DNA of 24,758 bases from Opitutia bacterium UBA6410 (GTDB taxonomy: Bacteria; Verrucomicrobiota; Verrucomicrobiia; Opitutales; Intestinicryptomonadaceae). Made by a program: the position numbers and the translations under genes. Positions 1-8,094 of this stretch are shown here, in pieces; within the stretch, counting starts at the first letter, position 1, and the number at the start of each line of letters is the position of its first letter. The stretch spans positions 1 through 24,758 of the forward strand of contig DJPO01000029.1 in assembly GCA_002437405.1 (NCBI GenBank), written 5' to 3'. Below the pieces are notes generated by a model. That model had not been told where the DNA came from and ran no database searches. It saw only the letters and a program-made list of their open reading frames with translations.

Positions 1-39
1 CAACATTTGGGGTTGACCCCAACATTTGGGGTTGACCCT
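1..39. repeat. Two tandem copies of a 19-bp repeat at the window edge
   Basis: A 19-bp unit (AACATTTGGGGTTGACCCC) occupies 2-20 and repeats at 21-39 with only the last base changed. Each unit contains an inverted repeat, TTGGGGT-TG-ACCCCAA, which is complete across the unit junction. The array may continue to the left of the window, so its true copy number cannot be seen. It could be a short tandem repeat, a protein-binding array or part of an intergenic palindromic element. Confidence 0.75.
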
Positions 40-50
40 AATTTTTCGCC

Positions 51-93
51 AAAAAAAGGGTCGCACTTCTAAAAAAAGAAATGCGACCCTTTT
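51..93 (-). terminator. Intrinsic terminator downstream of tRNA-Asn
   Basis: A 9-bp stem pairs AGGGTCGCA (57-65) with TGCGACCCT (82-90). Inside it, TTCT (67-70) pairs with AGAA (77-80) above a one-base mismatch. Read leftward, the stem is followed by seven T residues (the A run at 51-57), as in a rho-independent terminator for the leftward tRNA. A shorter T run at 91-93 would let it also work weakly in the other direction. Confidence 0.8.
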
Positions 94-96
94 CAG

Positions 97-171
<75 letters not shown>

Positions 172-281
172 ATCATCACTGAATTTTGAAGTTGTAAGCT
201 TCGTATTTTGGCGGGCTATTGTCAATGTTTTTTTTGAAAAATTTTTTCTTTTGCCGATGTGTTGCTGGCGGGAGTGTTTTT

Positions 282-977
282 TTAGAGGGCTTTCAGGATA
301 TTCGGCAGCTGTTTATTATAGTGTTTCTGGGCTTTGCCTGCAGTGATGGCGAATTTTATGAAGGTAGGCAGCAGTTTGGGGGTTTTTATTATTGCGCGGA
401 TTGAATCGAGGGGGCGGACTTCCAGTTCTCCCGTTTGGCGGTTCATCGATTTTTCGACTATTTCGGCGGGAATGTCGGCTTCGATTGTGTCGCTTATGCA
501 GCGCAGGTGGGTGAAATTCGGGCTTTCGGGGGCGGATTCTCGGGCGGCTTGGGCGAAGAGTCGGCTTTCCATTTCCACTGCCCAGTAGCCGCTTTCGGCG
601 AGCTGTGTTTTGGCTTTTCTATCGGCGACGTGTTCCGAGAATGCGATTTTCTTTTCCGCGATTCCCAGTTCAGAAAGTTTTTTTTGCGTTTCGGGGCTGT
701 CGGTTTGGAAGAAGAATTCGCCGCCTTTGATTTCCCTTCGGCACGCGCCCGCGAAGCCGCAGAGGAGCACTTCGTCGGGGCGGAATTTTTTTATCTGTTC
801 CGCGACGCGTTCGGCGGATTTTTCGCAGCCTATGCCGCTTACGAGCACCCTGCACGATTTTCCGCCCAGTTCGAATTCGCAGGTTGCGCCGACTTTGCAT
901 TTTTCGGATTGCCCGAAGTTTTTGAATATGCAATCGGCTTCGAATATTGTCGGGAAAACTACGAGCAGTTTTTTCAT
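282..977 (-). CDS. Nucleoside phosphorylase-family protein, HpnG-like
   Basis: This 231-residue protein belongs to the PNP/UDP phosphorylase fold. It has the glycine-rich strand GFAGAC (74-79), the ribose-binding motif VEMES (134-138) and a C-terminal SDT motif (162-164), whose Asp163 matches the catalytic Asp of MTA/SAH nucleosidases. It follows the squalene genes directly, one base after the hpnD-hpnE stop codon, and this is the reason for calling it HpnG-like. HpnG is reported to cleave adenine from adenosylhopane to give ribosylhopane. A futalosine or MTA/SAH nucleosidase is the alternative, and the sequence alone does not decide. There is no signal peptide, so it is expected in the cytosol. 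It is the last gene of the operon, and no clear terminator is seen in the 110 bases between it and the tRNA. Confidence 0.7.
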   Translation of the reverse strand: MKKLLVVFPTIFEADCIFKNFGQSEKCKVGATCEFELGGKSCRVLVSGIGCEKSAERVAEQIKKFRPDEVLLCGFAGACRREIKGGEFFFQTDSPETQKKLSELGIAEKKIAFSEHVADRKAKTQLAESGYWAVEMESRLFAQAARESAPESPNFTHLRCISDTIEADIPAEIVEKSMNRQTGELEVRPLDSIRAIIKTPKLLPTFIKFAITAGKAQKHYNKQLPNILKAL

Positions 978-978
978 T

Positions 979-3156
979 TTATTTGAAAATCGCCATATCG
1001 TTCACGCTTTTTGCCGCGCTTTCCATCGTGCAGGGCAGACTGGTTGCGACCCAGTCGCCGCAGATGTGCAGTTTTTCCGCGCCCGTGTCTCCGTCGTGCG
1101 GGCGGAGGGACTCGGTTTGGCAGTCGCCCGAGATTGTCGCGCCCGCGAATTTCGACGGCAGAATGTCGACTATTGTGCATTTGCCGAACATTCTGGCGGT
1201 TTCGTCCGAGAGGATTTTCGCGATTTCGTCGGGGTTGGGTTGAATGGCGGAGTCGCTTATCGTCGCGCCGTAGAGGCGCAGGTTTTCCTCCCTGCATTTT
1301 TCGGACTTTTCTGTGTGGTCGAAAATCCAGTGAAGCGGCGAGCCGACGAGGCACGCGTACGAGCCGTCCGCTAGTTTTTCGCGGGTGGTGAAGTAGACGT
1401 TTACGATGTCGGTTGTTTTGATTTTTTCGATATTTTTGCGCAGCGGGGAGTCGGGCGGGAGCATTTGCGCGAGCACCTGCGGGGGCAGGGCGCAGACGCA
1501 GTTGTCGAACCCGATTCGCCCGTCTTTTTTTGTCGAAATTGCGGCGAATTTTCCGCCCGTTATTTCGATGGATTCCGCTTTGTCCGAAAGATTGATTTTT
1601 GCTCCGACTGCCTCGAGGTACGCCTGCGCCTTGGGCAGGAACGCGTCGATTACCGCCGTTTTGGGGAAGTAGAGGATTGCGTTTTCGCCGCCAGCCAAGA
1701 TGCACTTGCGGATAGTCGAGCACATCAGTTTTGCGCTCGCATTTTTGCACGAGGTGTTGAGCGCGGAGACGCAGAAAGGCTCCCAGAAGGCGTCTATCGC
1801 CTTTGCGGGGATTTTGCTGCGTTTGAGGAATTCGAGAGCGGTTTCGTTTTCGGGCGGTTCGGCGTCGGAGAATTTCAATTTTGCGAAGAGCGCGAGGTTG
1901 GCGTTGTCGCCCACTCCGTCGATTTTTTTGTATGCCAGAGCCGAGAAAAACCGCTTGAGTAGCCCCGCCGATTTCGGGGGGAACGGGACGCGCGTGCGGC
2001 GGTCTTTGCCGAACACGAAGTCCATCGACTGCGTTCTCTCGAACGCCTTTTCTATTGGGGTTGAGAGCATTTCGACGAAGCCGAAGAGGTTGCGGTAGCA
2101 GCCCATTGTCGCGTGCGTGCCGTTGTCGAGCCTTGCGCCCTGCCATTCAATCGCGGCGGCGCGTCCGCCGAGCGTTGCGCGGGCTTCGAAAAGGGTCGGG
2201 TCGAAGCCTTCCCGCGCGAGCTTCAGGGCGGCGCAAATCCCCGCGATTCCGCCGCCGAGCACGCATACCGAGCCGTAGTTTTCCGCCTGCGGATAGTTTT
2301 CGCCCGCGCGTTTAATCGCGTAGTAGGCGAGTTTGATTTTCTGCCATTTGCGCAGTTTTACGGGCTTTTCGGTGATATTGAAGCCGCCGTCTGCGATTGT
2401 GTCGAGGATTCTCTCGTAGATTGCCCGCATGATGAACGCGGGTTTCATTGCGGTTCTGTCCTCCTTGGGCAGGAGTCTGTCGGCTTGGGCGAAAAAGTGC
2501 TTTGCCCTGAAGTGCATCAGCTTGAAGAGCTCGCGGCAGTTGGGATTTTTTTCGGGGTTTGCGAGGTCGGCTTTTGTCAGCCCGAAAAATTCGAGCTCGC
2601 GCTCGGGCACATAGCAGCGGTTTTGCGTGCGCATATCGTAGACTACGTCGCGCAGAATATTCGTGAATTGCAGGGCGTAGCCGAGGGCTTCGGCGAATTT
2701 TTTCGTGCGCTCGTTTTTGAATCCGAAAATGTATATCGACGCCAATCCGACCGCCGACGCGACCCCGTAGCAGTACTGTTTTATGTCGGCGAAAGTTTCG
2801 AAGGGCTTGTCGTCGGTGTCGCGCATTACGCCGTCGATAATCGCCTGAATGTACTCCTGCGGGATTTCCCTGCGGGCGATTACGTCCGCCATTTCCGCCG
2901 CGAGGGGGCTGAGGTTTTTCGAGCCCTCGTATATCGCGCGGATTTCGTTTTTCCACGCAGTCAGTTCCGCGCGTTTTTTTTGCGGGTCGCCGTTTTCCTC
3001 GTCGGCGATGTCGTCCATTAGTCGGCAGAAGGCGTAGAAGACCTCCATATCTTTGGCGCGGCTTTTTTCGAGACAGAAAAAGGCGAATGCCAGATTGGAT
3101 TTTTTGCGTTCGCCCGTTTGGCGCGCGCTTGTCGAGATTTCGTCCGATTCGTTCAT
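979..3156 (-). CDS. hpnDE: Fused presqualene diphosphate synthase (HpnD) and squalene-forming FAD oxidoreductase (HpnE)
   Basis: One uninterrupted 725-residue frame joins two enzymes that are separate proteins in the characterised HpnCDE pathway. Residues about 20-285 are a phytoene/squalene-synthase domain. Its two Asp-rich motifs are DDIADE (48-53) and NILRDVVYD (166-174), which bind the diphosphate and Mg2+ and are typical of HpnD. Residues about 294-725 are an amine-oxidase-type flavoprotein. It has a dinucleotide-binding GGGIAG (301-306), a GGRAAA segment (330-335) and a C-terminal GDW...ME FAD-binding motif, as in HpnE. HpnD joins two farnesyl diphosphates to presqualene diphosphate. 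HpnE reduces the hydroxysqualene made by HpnC to squalene. The two domains have only about a ten-residue linker. The start codon overlaps the hpnC stop by one base (TAATG), indicating coupled translation. Confidence 0.9.
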   Translation of the reverse strand: MNESDEISTSARQTGERKKSNLAFAFFCLEKSRAKDMEVFYAFCRLMDDIADEENGDPQKKRAELTAWKNEIRAIYEGSKNLSPLAAEMADVIARREIPQEYIQAIIDGVMRDTDDKPFETFADIKQYCYGVASAVGLASIYIFGFKNERTKKFAEALGYALQFTNILRDVVYDMRTQNRCYVPERELEFFGLTKADLANPEKNPNCRELFKLMHFRAKHFFAQADRLLPKEDRTAMKPAFIMRAIYERILDTIADGGFNITEKPVKLRKWQKIKLAYYAIKRAGENYPQAENYGSVCVLGGGIAGICAALKLAREGFDPTLFEARATLGGRAAAIEWQGARLDNGTHATMGCYRNLFGFVEMLSTPIEKAFERTQSMDFVFGKDRRTRVPFPPKSAGLLKRFFSALAYKKIDGVGDNANLALFAKLKFSDAEPPENETALEFLKRSKIPAKAIDAFWEPFCVSALNTSCKNASAKLMCSTIRKCILAGGENAILYFPKTAVIDAFLPKAQAYLEAVGAKINLSDKAESIEITGGKFAAISTKKDGRIGFDNCVCALPPQVLAQMLPPDSPLRKNIEKIKTTDIVNVYFTTREKLADGSYACLVGSPLHWIFDHTEKSEKCREENLRLYGATISDSAIQPNPDEIAKILSDETARMFGKCTIVDILPSKFAGATISGDCQTESLRPHDGDTGAEKLHICGDWVATSLPCTMESAAKSVNDMAIFK

Positions 3157-4007
3157 TACAGTAGTGAGCCGAGCAGGATTTTGATTTTGTCGAGTTTGCC
3201 GATTTTGGGGCGTTTAGAGAGCGTGTCGAAGCCCTGCTGTTCGATTTTATCGCAGATTGCGCGCCCGCCCGCGATAGTCGCGCGGATTTCGAGGCTGAGC
3301 GGGAAGGGGAGTAGCGATGGTAGCTTTTCGCCGCGGTCGAAGAGCTCGCGCGTGCGCTTTACTTGAAATTCGACAATTTTTCTGACGCGTTCGTTCGCGG
3401 AGTTGGCGAAGATTTCCGATTCCGCCGCGCCGTCCCAGTCGGACATCGGGATATAGATGCGGTTTTTGAGCTTGTCCACGCTCATGTCCTGCCAGAAGTT
3501 CGCCAGCTGCAGGGCGGTGCAAATGGCGTCGCTCATCGCGAACCGTTCGTCGTCGCCGAAGCCGTGCAGGAGCAGTACGAGCCTGCCTACGGGGTTTGCG
3601 CTGCGGTGGCAGTAGTCGAGCAGCTCGGGGAAGTCGGCGTAGCGTTTTTTGACTACGTCTTGGGCGAACGCGCTTATGAGGTCTCGGAAGAGCTGCTTGG
3701 GTATTGAAAACTCGCGGATTGTATTAGCGCAGGCGACGAAAATCCAGTCCCACTGCGGGTCGAGCGCGTCGGGTTCGAGGTCGAGCTGAGACTCGAATTC
3801 GCGGAGTTTTTCGACTCTTATCGGGTCGTCTTCGGCGATGGTCTCGTGCTGTTCGTCGGCGATGTCGTCCGCCGTGCGCGCGAAGGCGTAGACCGCCGCG
3901 ACGTGCCTGCGCAGCCGCTTGGGCACCATCTTTGCGACGGGAAAATTTTCGTAGTGCGAGTTCGCGAGCTGCTCGCATTTTTCGTAGGCTGATTCCAAAG
4001 TCGTCAT
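3156..4007 (-). CDS. hpnC: HpnC, hydroxysqualene synthase (squalene synthase family)
   Basis: A 283-residue all-alpha prenyltransferase domain protein. The first Asp-rich motif is DDIADE at 47-52, and the second is NFWQDMSVD at 170-178. The 'NFWQD' form is characteristic of HpnC, whereas HpnD has 'NILRD'. HpnC converts presqualene diphosphate to hydroxysqualene. The N-terminal AFARTADDIADE block and the length fit the family. The ATG lies two bases after the tsaD stop codon and has no Shine-Dalgarno sequence upstream. With the downstream HpnD-HpnE fusion it completes the three activities needed for squalene from farnesyl diphosphate. Confidence 0.92.
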   Translation of the reverse strand: MTTLESAYEKCEQLANSHYENFPVAKMVPKRLRRHVAAVYAFARTADDIADEQHETIAEDDPIRVEKLREFESQLDLEPDALDPQWDWIFVACANTIREFSIPKQLFRDLISAFAQDVVKKRYADFPELLDYCHRSANPVGRLVLLLHGFGDDERFAMSDAICTALQLANFWQDMSVDKLKNRIYIPMSDWDGAAESEIFANSANERVRKIVEFQVKRTRELFDRGEKLPSLLPFPLSLEIRATIAGGRAICDKIEQQGFDTLSKRPKIGKLDKIKILLGSLL

Positions 4008-4009
4008 AT

Positions 4010-5068
4010 TTACACGGTTTTAATGCGTTCGCCGAGAGTCCACGACGGGCGGACTTTCAGCGTCGAGTTTTCCGATTGCGCGGTAGCTTCGGGCGCGAAC
4101 CACGCGGCGAAGGCTATCATTGCCGCATTGTCGCCCCTAAACTGCCTTTCGGCAACAATAAATTTCGCGCCGTATTTTTCGGCGAGCTTCCCGAACTGGT
4201 CGGCGAACCTGCCGTTGTTGGACACCCCGCCCGAAATCCCGACGCTCCTGTATTTCCCGCGCTTCAGAAACCATTCGGCGCGGCGGCGCAGCTGCTCGAT
4301 TACCGCGAATTGGTACGAGGCGCAGATGTCGGGCATTTCGCGTTCGAAGTCCGCCTTGTCCATCTTTTCGAGGCGGTAGCGCAGACTCGTTTTCAGCCCC
4401 GAGAAGCTGAAGTCGGGATCGTCTTCGATTTTCCTGTTTTGACCGTACGGGAACATCGTTTTGTCGATTTGCCCGCCCGCGGCGATTTTCTCGATTAGCG
4501 GAGCTCCGGGGTAGGGCATACCCATTAGTTTCGCGCCCTTGTCGAGAGCCTCCCCCGCGGCGTCGTCGACCGTTTCGGCGAGCACCGTCATTCGGGCGTT
4601 TTCGTCGAGCGAAAAGAGAATCGTGTTGCCGCCCGAGACCGTCAGCCCCAAGTGCGGCAGGTAGTTCGGGAGGTTGTTTTTGAAATTCAAGGGGTCGGCG
4701 GCGTGGATTGCGATGAACGGCGAATACGCGTGCCCGCGCAGATGGTTGACCCCGATTAGCGGTTTGCCGAGCGCAAGCGCGAGAGCCGACGCGGCGGCGA
4801 CGCCTATTGCAAGGCAGTTCGGCAGCCCCGGGCCGCTCGTTGCCGCCACGGTATCGACCTGCGGGAAGTGCGGCGACTGCGCAATCTTCGCGACGAGTGC
4901 GGGGAGCTTTTTGAGGTGCTCGCCGCTTGCCAAGTCGGGGACTACCCCGCCGTAGAGGGCGTGGAGGTCGATTTGCGAATGAATGAGGCTTTCGCGAATC
5001 CCGAAGTCGGGGTCGAAAATCGCGACCGCCGATTCGTCGCAGGAGCTTTCTATTGCCAGTATGCTCAT
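4010..5068 (-). CDS. tsaD: TsaD, tRNA N6-adenosine threonylcarbamoyltransferase
   Basis: A full-length 352-residue member of the Kae1/TsaD/Qri7 family. It starts with the conserved ILAIESSCDES (residues 3-13), and carries the metal-binding HLRGH at 109-113, the TSGPGLPNCL segment at 77-86 and a late GGVSNNGRF nucleotide-binding motif. TsaD transfers the threonylcarbamoyl group from threonylcarbamoyl-AMP to A37 of ANN-decoding tRNAs, working with TsaB and TsaE, which are not in this window. The start codon overlaps the radC stop codon by four bases (ATGA), so it is translated as part of the leftward operon. This essential housekeeping gene sits between radC and the squalene genes. Confidence 0.97.
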   Translation of the reverse strand: MSILAIESSCDESAVAIFDPDFGIRESLIHSQIDLHALYGGVVPDLASGEHLKKLPALVAKIAQSPHFPQVDTVAATSGPGLPNCLAIGVAAASALALALGKPLIGVNHLRGHAYSPFIAIHAADPLNFKNNLPNYLPHLGLTVSGGNTILFSLDENARMTVLAETVDDAAGEALDKGAKLMGMPYPGAPLIEKIAAGGQIDKTMFPYGQNRKIEDDPDFSFSGLKTSLRYRLEKMDKADFEREMPDICASYQFAVIEQLRRRAEWFLKRGKYRSVGISGGVSNNGRFADQFGKLAEKYGAKFIVAERQFRGDNAAMIAFAAWFAPEATAQSENSTLKVRPSWTLGERIKTV

Positions 5069-5865
5069 ATGATGTCCGTTCCGTCTTCGGCGACTTTCCT
5101 GCCGTCCGCCGCCGATTTTTTGCGGCCGCAGCCGCGCCTTGACGGCGGGAGGCTTTCGTCGTACAAGACGTCGAATTCGCCCGCGCGGCGGAACGAATAG
5201 CAGGAGTTGCGCCCGACTACAATGTGCTCGATAAGACTCAGGTTAATCGGGCGGCAGGCGTCCGAGAGCCTTTTTGTGAAAGTGATGTCGTCCGTGGAGG
5301 GGTGCGGATCGCCCGACGGGTGGTTGTGGGCGATTGCAATGCTGCTCGCGCCGAGCCGAATCGCCGTTTCGATAATCTTGCGAATGTCCGCGCGCGCGCA
5401 GTTGACGCTGCCTTCGCAAATCCGCACCGACCCGTTGGGCACGATTTTCAGGTTGGAATCCAGACAAACCATTTCGACGACTTCGAGCGGTTCGGACGAA
5501 ATTTTGCTTTTGAAGAATTTTATGAGTTTGTCGATTGTCGGGATTTCGACCTGCTCGATTTCCAGCTCCTCCATATGGTATAATATGATGAGGCTTTTTA
5601 TCAGCGAGATATACGCCGCCGCGCTGTCGCCGATTCCCTTTACTTTGACGAGCTTTTCGCGGTCTGCGTCGAGGATTCCGCGCAGGTTGCCGAACGCCTT
5701 TATCAGGTCTTTGGCAATCGGCTTTACGTCGATTCGCGGAATGCAGAGCGTCAGCATAAGCTCGATGACTTCGTAGTCGGACAGCGCGGAGATGCCCGAG
5801 CGCAAAAAGCGTTCGCGCAGGCGTTGCCTGTGTCCGTCGTGGCTGTATGAATCCGAGTCGTTCAT
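5065..5865 (-). CDS. radC: RadC/JAB-domain protein (UPF0758)
   Basis: A 266-residue protein with an N-terminal helix-hairpin-helix region (KVKGIG around 74-79) and a C-terminal JAB/MPN metalloprotease-like domain. The zinc motif H180-x-H182-x10-D193 (HNHPSGDPHPSTDD) is intact. The family name comes from an old repair phenotype; its biochemical role is unsettled. The reading frame is open for 32 codons further upstream, but I choose the ATG at 5865. There the family's N-terminal sequence (GHRQRLRERFLRSG) begins close by, and the ATG forms an ATGA overlap with the thiD stop. The extra upstream residues are Arg-rich and overlap thiD. The last 25 residues are basic and lie beyond the JAB core. 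Confidence 0.93.
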   Translation of the reverse strand: MNDSDSYSHDGHRQRLRERFLRSGISALSDYEVIELMLTLCIPRIDVKPIAKDLIKAFGNLRGILDADREKLVKVKGIGDSAAAYISLIKSLIILYHMEELEIEQVEIPTIDKLIKFFKSKISSEPLEVVEMVCLDSNLKIVPNGSVRICEGSVNCARADIRKIIETAIRLGASSIAIAHNHPSGDPHPSTDDITFTKRLSDACRPINLSLIEHIVVGRNSCYSFRRAGEFDVLYDESLPPSRRGCGRKKSAADGRKVAEDGTDII

Positions 5866-6656
5866 TTCCTGAAATTCGGGAAGTGGTTTATGAAAGTTTC
5901 GCCGCCGACTTTTACGCCGCGCGCCATTGCGTCGGAAAGGTATTTTTTTGCGTCGGCGCACGCCGCTTCGAGCGTCTTACCCTTCGCGAGGTTGGCTGCA
6001 ATTGCCGCGCTTAGCGTGCAGCCGCTGCCGTGGGTATTGACGTCGGGAATGCGGCGCGAGGGCATAACGTGCAGGCCGTCGGAGTCGCAGAGAACGTCGC
6101 GTATGTCGTCGCCGCACATGTGTCCGCCCTTGAGCAGAACGGGGGCTGAGTATTTTTCGAAGAGCCTTTGCGCGGCGTCTTCGACCGACCCGATTTCGTC
6201 GACGCCCAGAAGCATCGCGCCCTCGTCGAGGTTCGGCGTGAATAGGGCGGAAATCGGGATAAGCCTGCTTTTGAGGATTTCCACGGCATCGTCCTTCAGA
6301 AGTTTTGCGCCGCTTGTGGCAATCGCGACGGGGTCTACGACCGGCGCGATTTCGGGGTGCGCGGCGAAGAAGTCCGCCGCCGCCGCAATGCTTTGCGCGT
6401 CGAAAAGCATACCCGTTTTGGCGGCTTTGGGCTTGTAGAAGTCGGCAACCGCGTCCATCTGCGCGCGCAAAAACGCGGCGTCGGGCGCGCTGATTGCGTA
6501 GACGCCGTTCGGGTTTTGCGCCGTCAGTGCCGCGATTGCCGAGCACGCGTACACCCCGTTTGCGGCGAACGTCAGAATGTCCGCCTGAATTCCCGCGCCC
6601 GCGCCAGAGTCGCTCCCCGCGACGGTCATCGCGCAGGGTATGTCCGAATTTTCCAT
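5862..6656 (-). CDS. thiD: ThiD, hydroxymethylpyrimidine (phosphate) kinase
   Basis: A ribokinase-fold kinase that phosphorylates hydroxymethylpyrimidine and its phosphate in thiamine diphosphate synthesis. Visible family motifs are AMTVAGSDSGAGAGIQAD near the N-terminus, KTGML in the middle, TPNLDEG, and the anion-hole GSGCTLSAAIA near the C-terminus. Starting at the ATG at 6656 gives 264 residues with a normal-length leader before AGSDSG. The frame also has ATGs at 6659 and 6689; the latter would add 11 residues and lies upstream of a possible -10 box. It is the first gene of the leftward operon. No other thiamine gene and no TPP riboswitch is seen nearby. Confidence 0.93.
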   Translation of the reverse strand: MENSDIPCAMTVAGSDSGAGAGIQADILTFAANGVYACSAIAALTAQNPNGVYAISAPDAAFLRAQMDAVADFYKPKAAKTGMLFDAQSIAAAADFFAAHPEIAPVVDPVAIATSGAKLLKDDAVEILKSRLIPISALFTPNLDEGAMLLGVDEIGSVEDAAQRLFEKYSAPVLLKGGHMCGDDIRDVLCDSDGLHVMPSRRIPDVNTHGSGCTLSAAIAANLAKGKTLEAACADAKKYLSDAMARGVKVGGETFINHFPNFRK

Positions 6657-6675
6657 CATATCCGACAAAATTTTG

Positions 6676-6708
6676 AATATAGATTGCATTATTTGACAAA
6701 ACTTTCAA
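6676..6708 (-). promoter_or_regulatory. Possible promoter of the thiD-hpnG operon
   Basis: On the minus strand a TATATT hexamer (6681-6676) matches five of six -10 consensus bases. TTGAAA (6708-6703) is a possible -35 box, but the 21-base spacing is too long. TTGTCA (6699-6694) is another, but its 12-base spacing is too short. If the -10 box is real, transcription starts near 6669 and the thiD start would be at 6656 or 6659, not at 6689. Confidence 0.3.
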
Positions 6709-6721
6709 GAAATGCTTTTAT
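6693..6721 (+). promoter_or_regulatory. rarA: Sigma70-type promoter of rarA
   Basis: A perfect -35 box TTGACA (6693-6698) is followed by a 17-base spacer and TTTTAT (6716-6721), which matches four of six -10 bases. The expected transcription start is near 6728, only about 10 bases before the ATG at 6739. This excludes the alternative upstream ATG at 6712, which lies inside the promoter. Confidence 0.6.
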
Positions 6722-6738
6722 TTTTTCGAGAACGAAAA

Positions 6739-8094
6739 ATGGCAGACAACACACAGGAACTTCCGCTCGGCGACGAATCGGCGCGCAGACCCGAAAATCG
6801 GGCGGTTTCGGCATACGCGCCACTGGCGGTCAGAATGCGTCCGCGCTCGCTGGCGGAGGTCGCGGGGCACGCGCACATTCTGGGCGAAGGCTGCCTTTTG
6901 CCGCGCCTCGTCGCCGCCGACACGTTCGGTTCGCTGATTTTCTACGGCCCGCCAGGGTGCGGAAAGACGACGCTGGCGAACGTAATCGCGCTCGAGACGC
7001 GCTCGCGCTTCGTGAAAATCAACGCGGTGCTCTCGAACGTCGCGCAGCTTCGCGAGGAGCTCGCCGCCGCCCGATATCGCAGGGACGAGCGGACGATTCT
7101 GTTCATCGACGAAATCCACCGCTTCAACAAAGCCCAGCAGGATTTGCTTCTGCCCGATGTCGAGGACGGCAACGTGCGGCTCATCGGCGCGACTACCCAA
7201 AACCCCGGCTTTTACGTCAACGCCCCGCTGCTTTCGCGCAGCCATCTGTTTAGGCTCGAGCCGCTCGAGCCGTCGGAAGTCGCCAAGGTTCTGCGCCGCG
7301 CGCTCGAGGACTGCGAACGCGGAATGGGCAACTACAACTGCCGCGCTTCGGACGAAATCCTCGCGGGAATCGCCGAAATCTGCGACGGCGACATGCGTCG
7401 GGCGCTCAACGCGCTCGAGACGATGGTCTTGGCGGCGGGCGGGAACTCCGAGCTTTCCGAAGCGGACGTCGAGATGTTCGCCAAGGAGCGCAGAATCCGC
7501 TACGACGCCGACGAGGACGAACACTACAACACCGCCTCCGCCTTCATAAAAAGCATACGCGGGTGCGACCCCGACGCGGCGATGTACTGGCTCGCCAAAA
7601 TGCTCGAGGGCGGCGAAGACCCGCGGTTCATAGCGCGCCGCCTGCTGATTCTGGCGAGCGAGGACGTGGGGTTGGCGGACTCGCGCGGGATACTCGTTGC
7701 AAACGCGGCGTTCGACGCCTGCGAGCGCATAGGCCTGCCCGAGTGCGAGCTGAATCTCGCCCACGCCGTGATATTTCTGGCGACAGCCCCCAAGAGCAAT
7801 TCCGCAACACTTGCTCTTATGGCGGCGAAGGAGGAAATCGCGCGCAATCCCGTCCAGCCCGTGCCGATACATTTGCGCGACTCGCACACGGCGTTCAACC
7901 GCTCGTGCGGCAACGGCGGCGGATACATCTACAACCACGACTGCGAGGGAGCGATAAGCGGTCAGGAATATATGCCCAACCCCAAGACTTTTTACAAACC
8001 CACTTCCTACGGCGCGGAAAAACAGATTGCCGAACGTCTGGAAGAGTATAAAAGACTAAAGAGAAAGATAAAAAATGGACAATCAAAACTTTGA
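6739..8094 (+). CDS. rarA: RarA (MgsA), replication-associated AAA+ ATPase
   Basis: A 451-residue clamp-loader-like AAA+ protein. Walker A is GPPGCGKTT (70-78), Walker B is LFIDEIHRF (121-129), and the sensor-1 segment is ATTQNP (151-156). A C-terminal tetramerisation domain contains the conserved AMYWLAKMLEGGEDPRFIARR and DVGLAD blocks. RarA acts at stalled replication forks and interacts with SSB. The ATG at 6739 is preferred over 6712 because a promoter overlaps the earlier one and the family N-terminus (PLAVRMRPRSL) follows closely. It is the first gene of the rightward group. Its last 20 bases overlap the next gene. Confidence 0.95.
   Translation: MADNTQELPLGDESARRPENRAVSAYAPLAVRMRPRSLAEVAGHAHILGEGCLLPRLVAADTFGSLIFYGPPGCGKTTLANVIALETRSRFVKINAVLSNVAQLREELAAARYRRDERTILFIDEIHRFNKAQQDLLLPDVEDGNVRLIGATTQNPGFYVNAPLLSRSHLFRLEPLEPSEVAKVLRRALEDCERGMGNYNCRASDEILAGIAEICDGDMRRALNALETMVLAAGGNSELSEADVEMFAKERRIRYDADEDEHYNTASAFIKSIRGCDPDAAMYWLAKMLEGGEDPRFIARRLLILASEDVGLADSRGILVANAAFDACERIGLPECELNLAHAVIFLATAPKSNSATLALMAAKEEIARNPVQPVPIHLRDSHTAFNRSCGNGGGYIYNHDCEGAISGQEYMPNPKTFYKPTSYGAEKQIAERLEEYKRLKRKIKNGQSKL

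Noticed and set aside
1..39. CRISPR array
   Set aside because: The two copies are directly adjacent with no spacer, and there are no cas genes in the window.
5866..5961. 32-codon N-terminal extension of radC
   Set aside because: It overlaps thiD, is Arg-rich and does not resemble the family. The ATGA overlap at 5862-5865 gives a better start.
6712..6738. Upstream ATG for rarA
   Set aside because: It lies between the -35 and -10 boxes of the predicted promoter, so it would not be in the mRNA.
6657..6738. TPP riboswitch before thiD
   Set aside because: The divergent gap is too short and shows no THI-box-like sequence.
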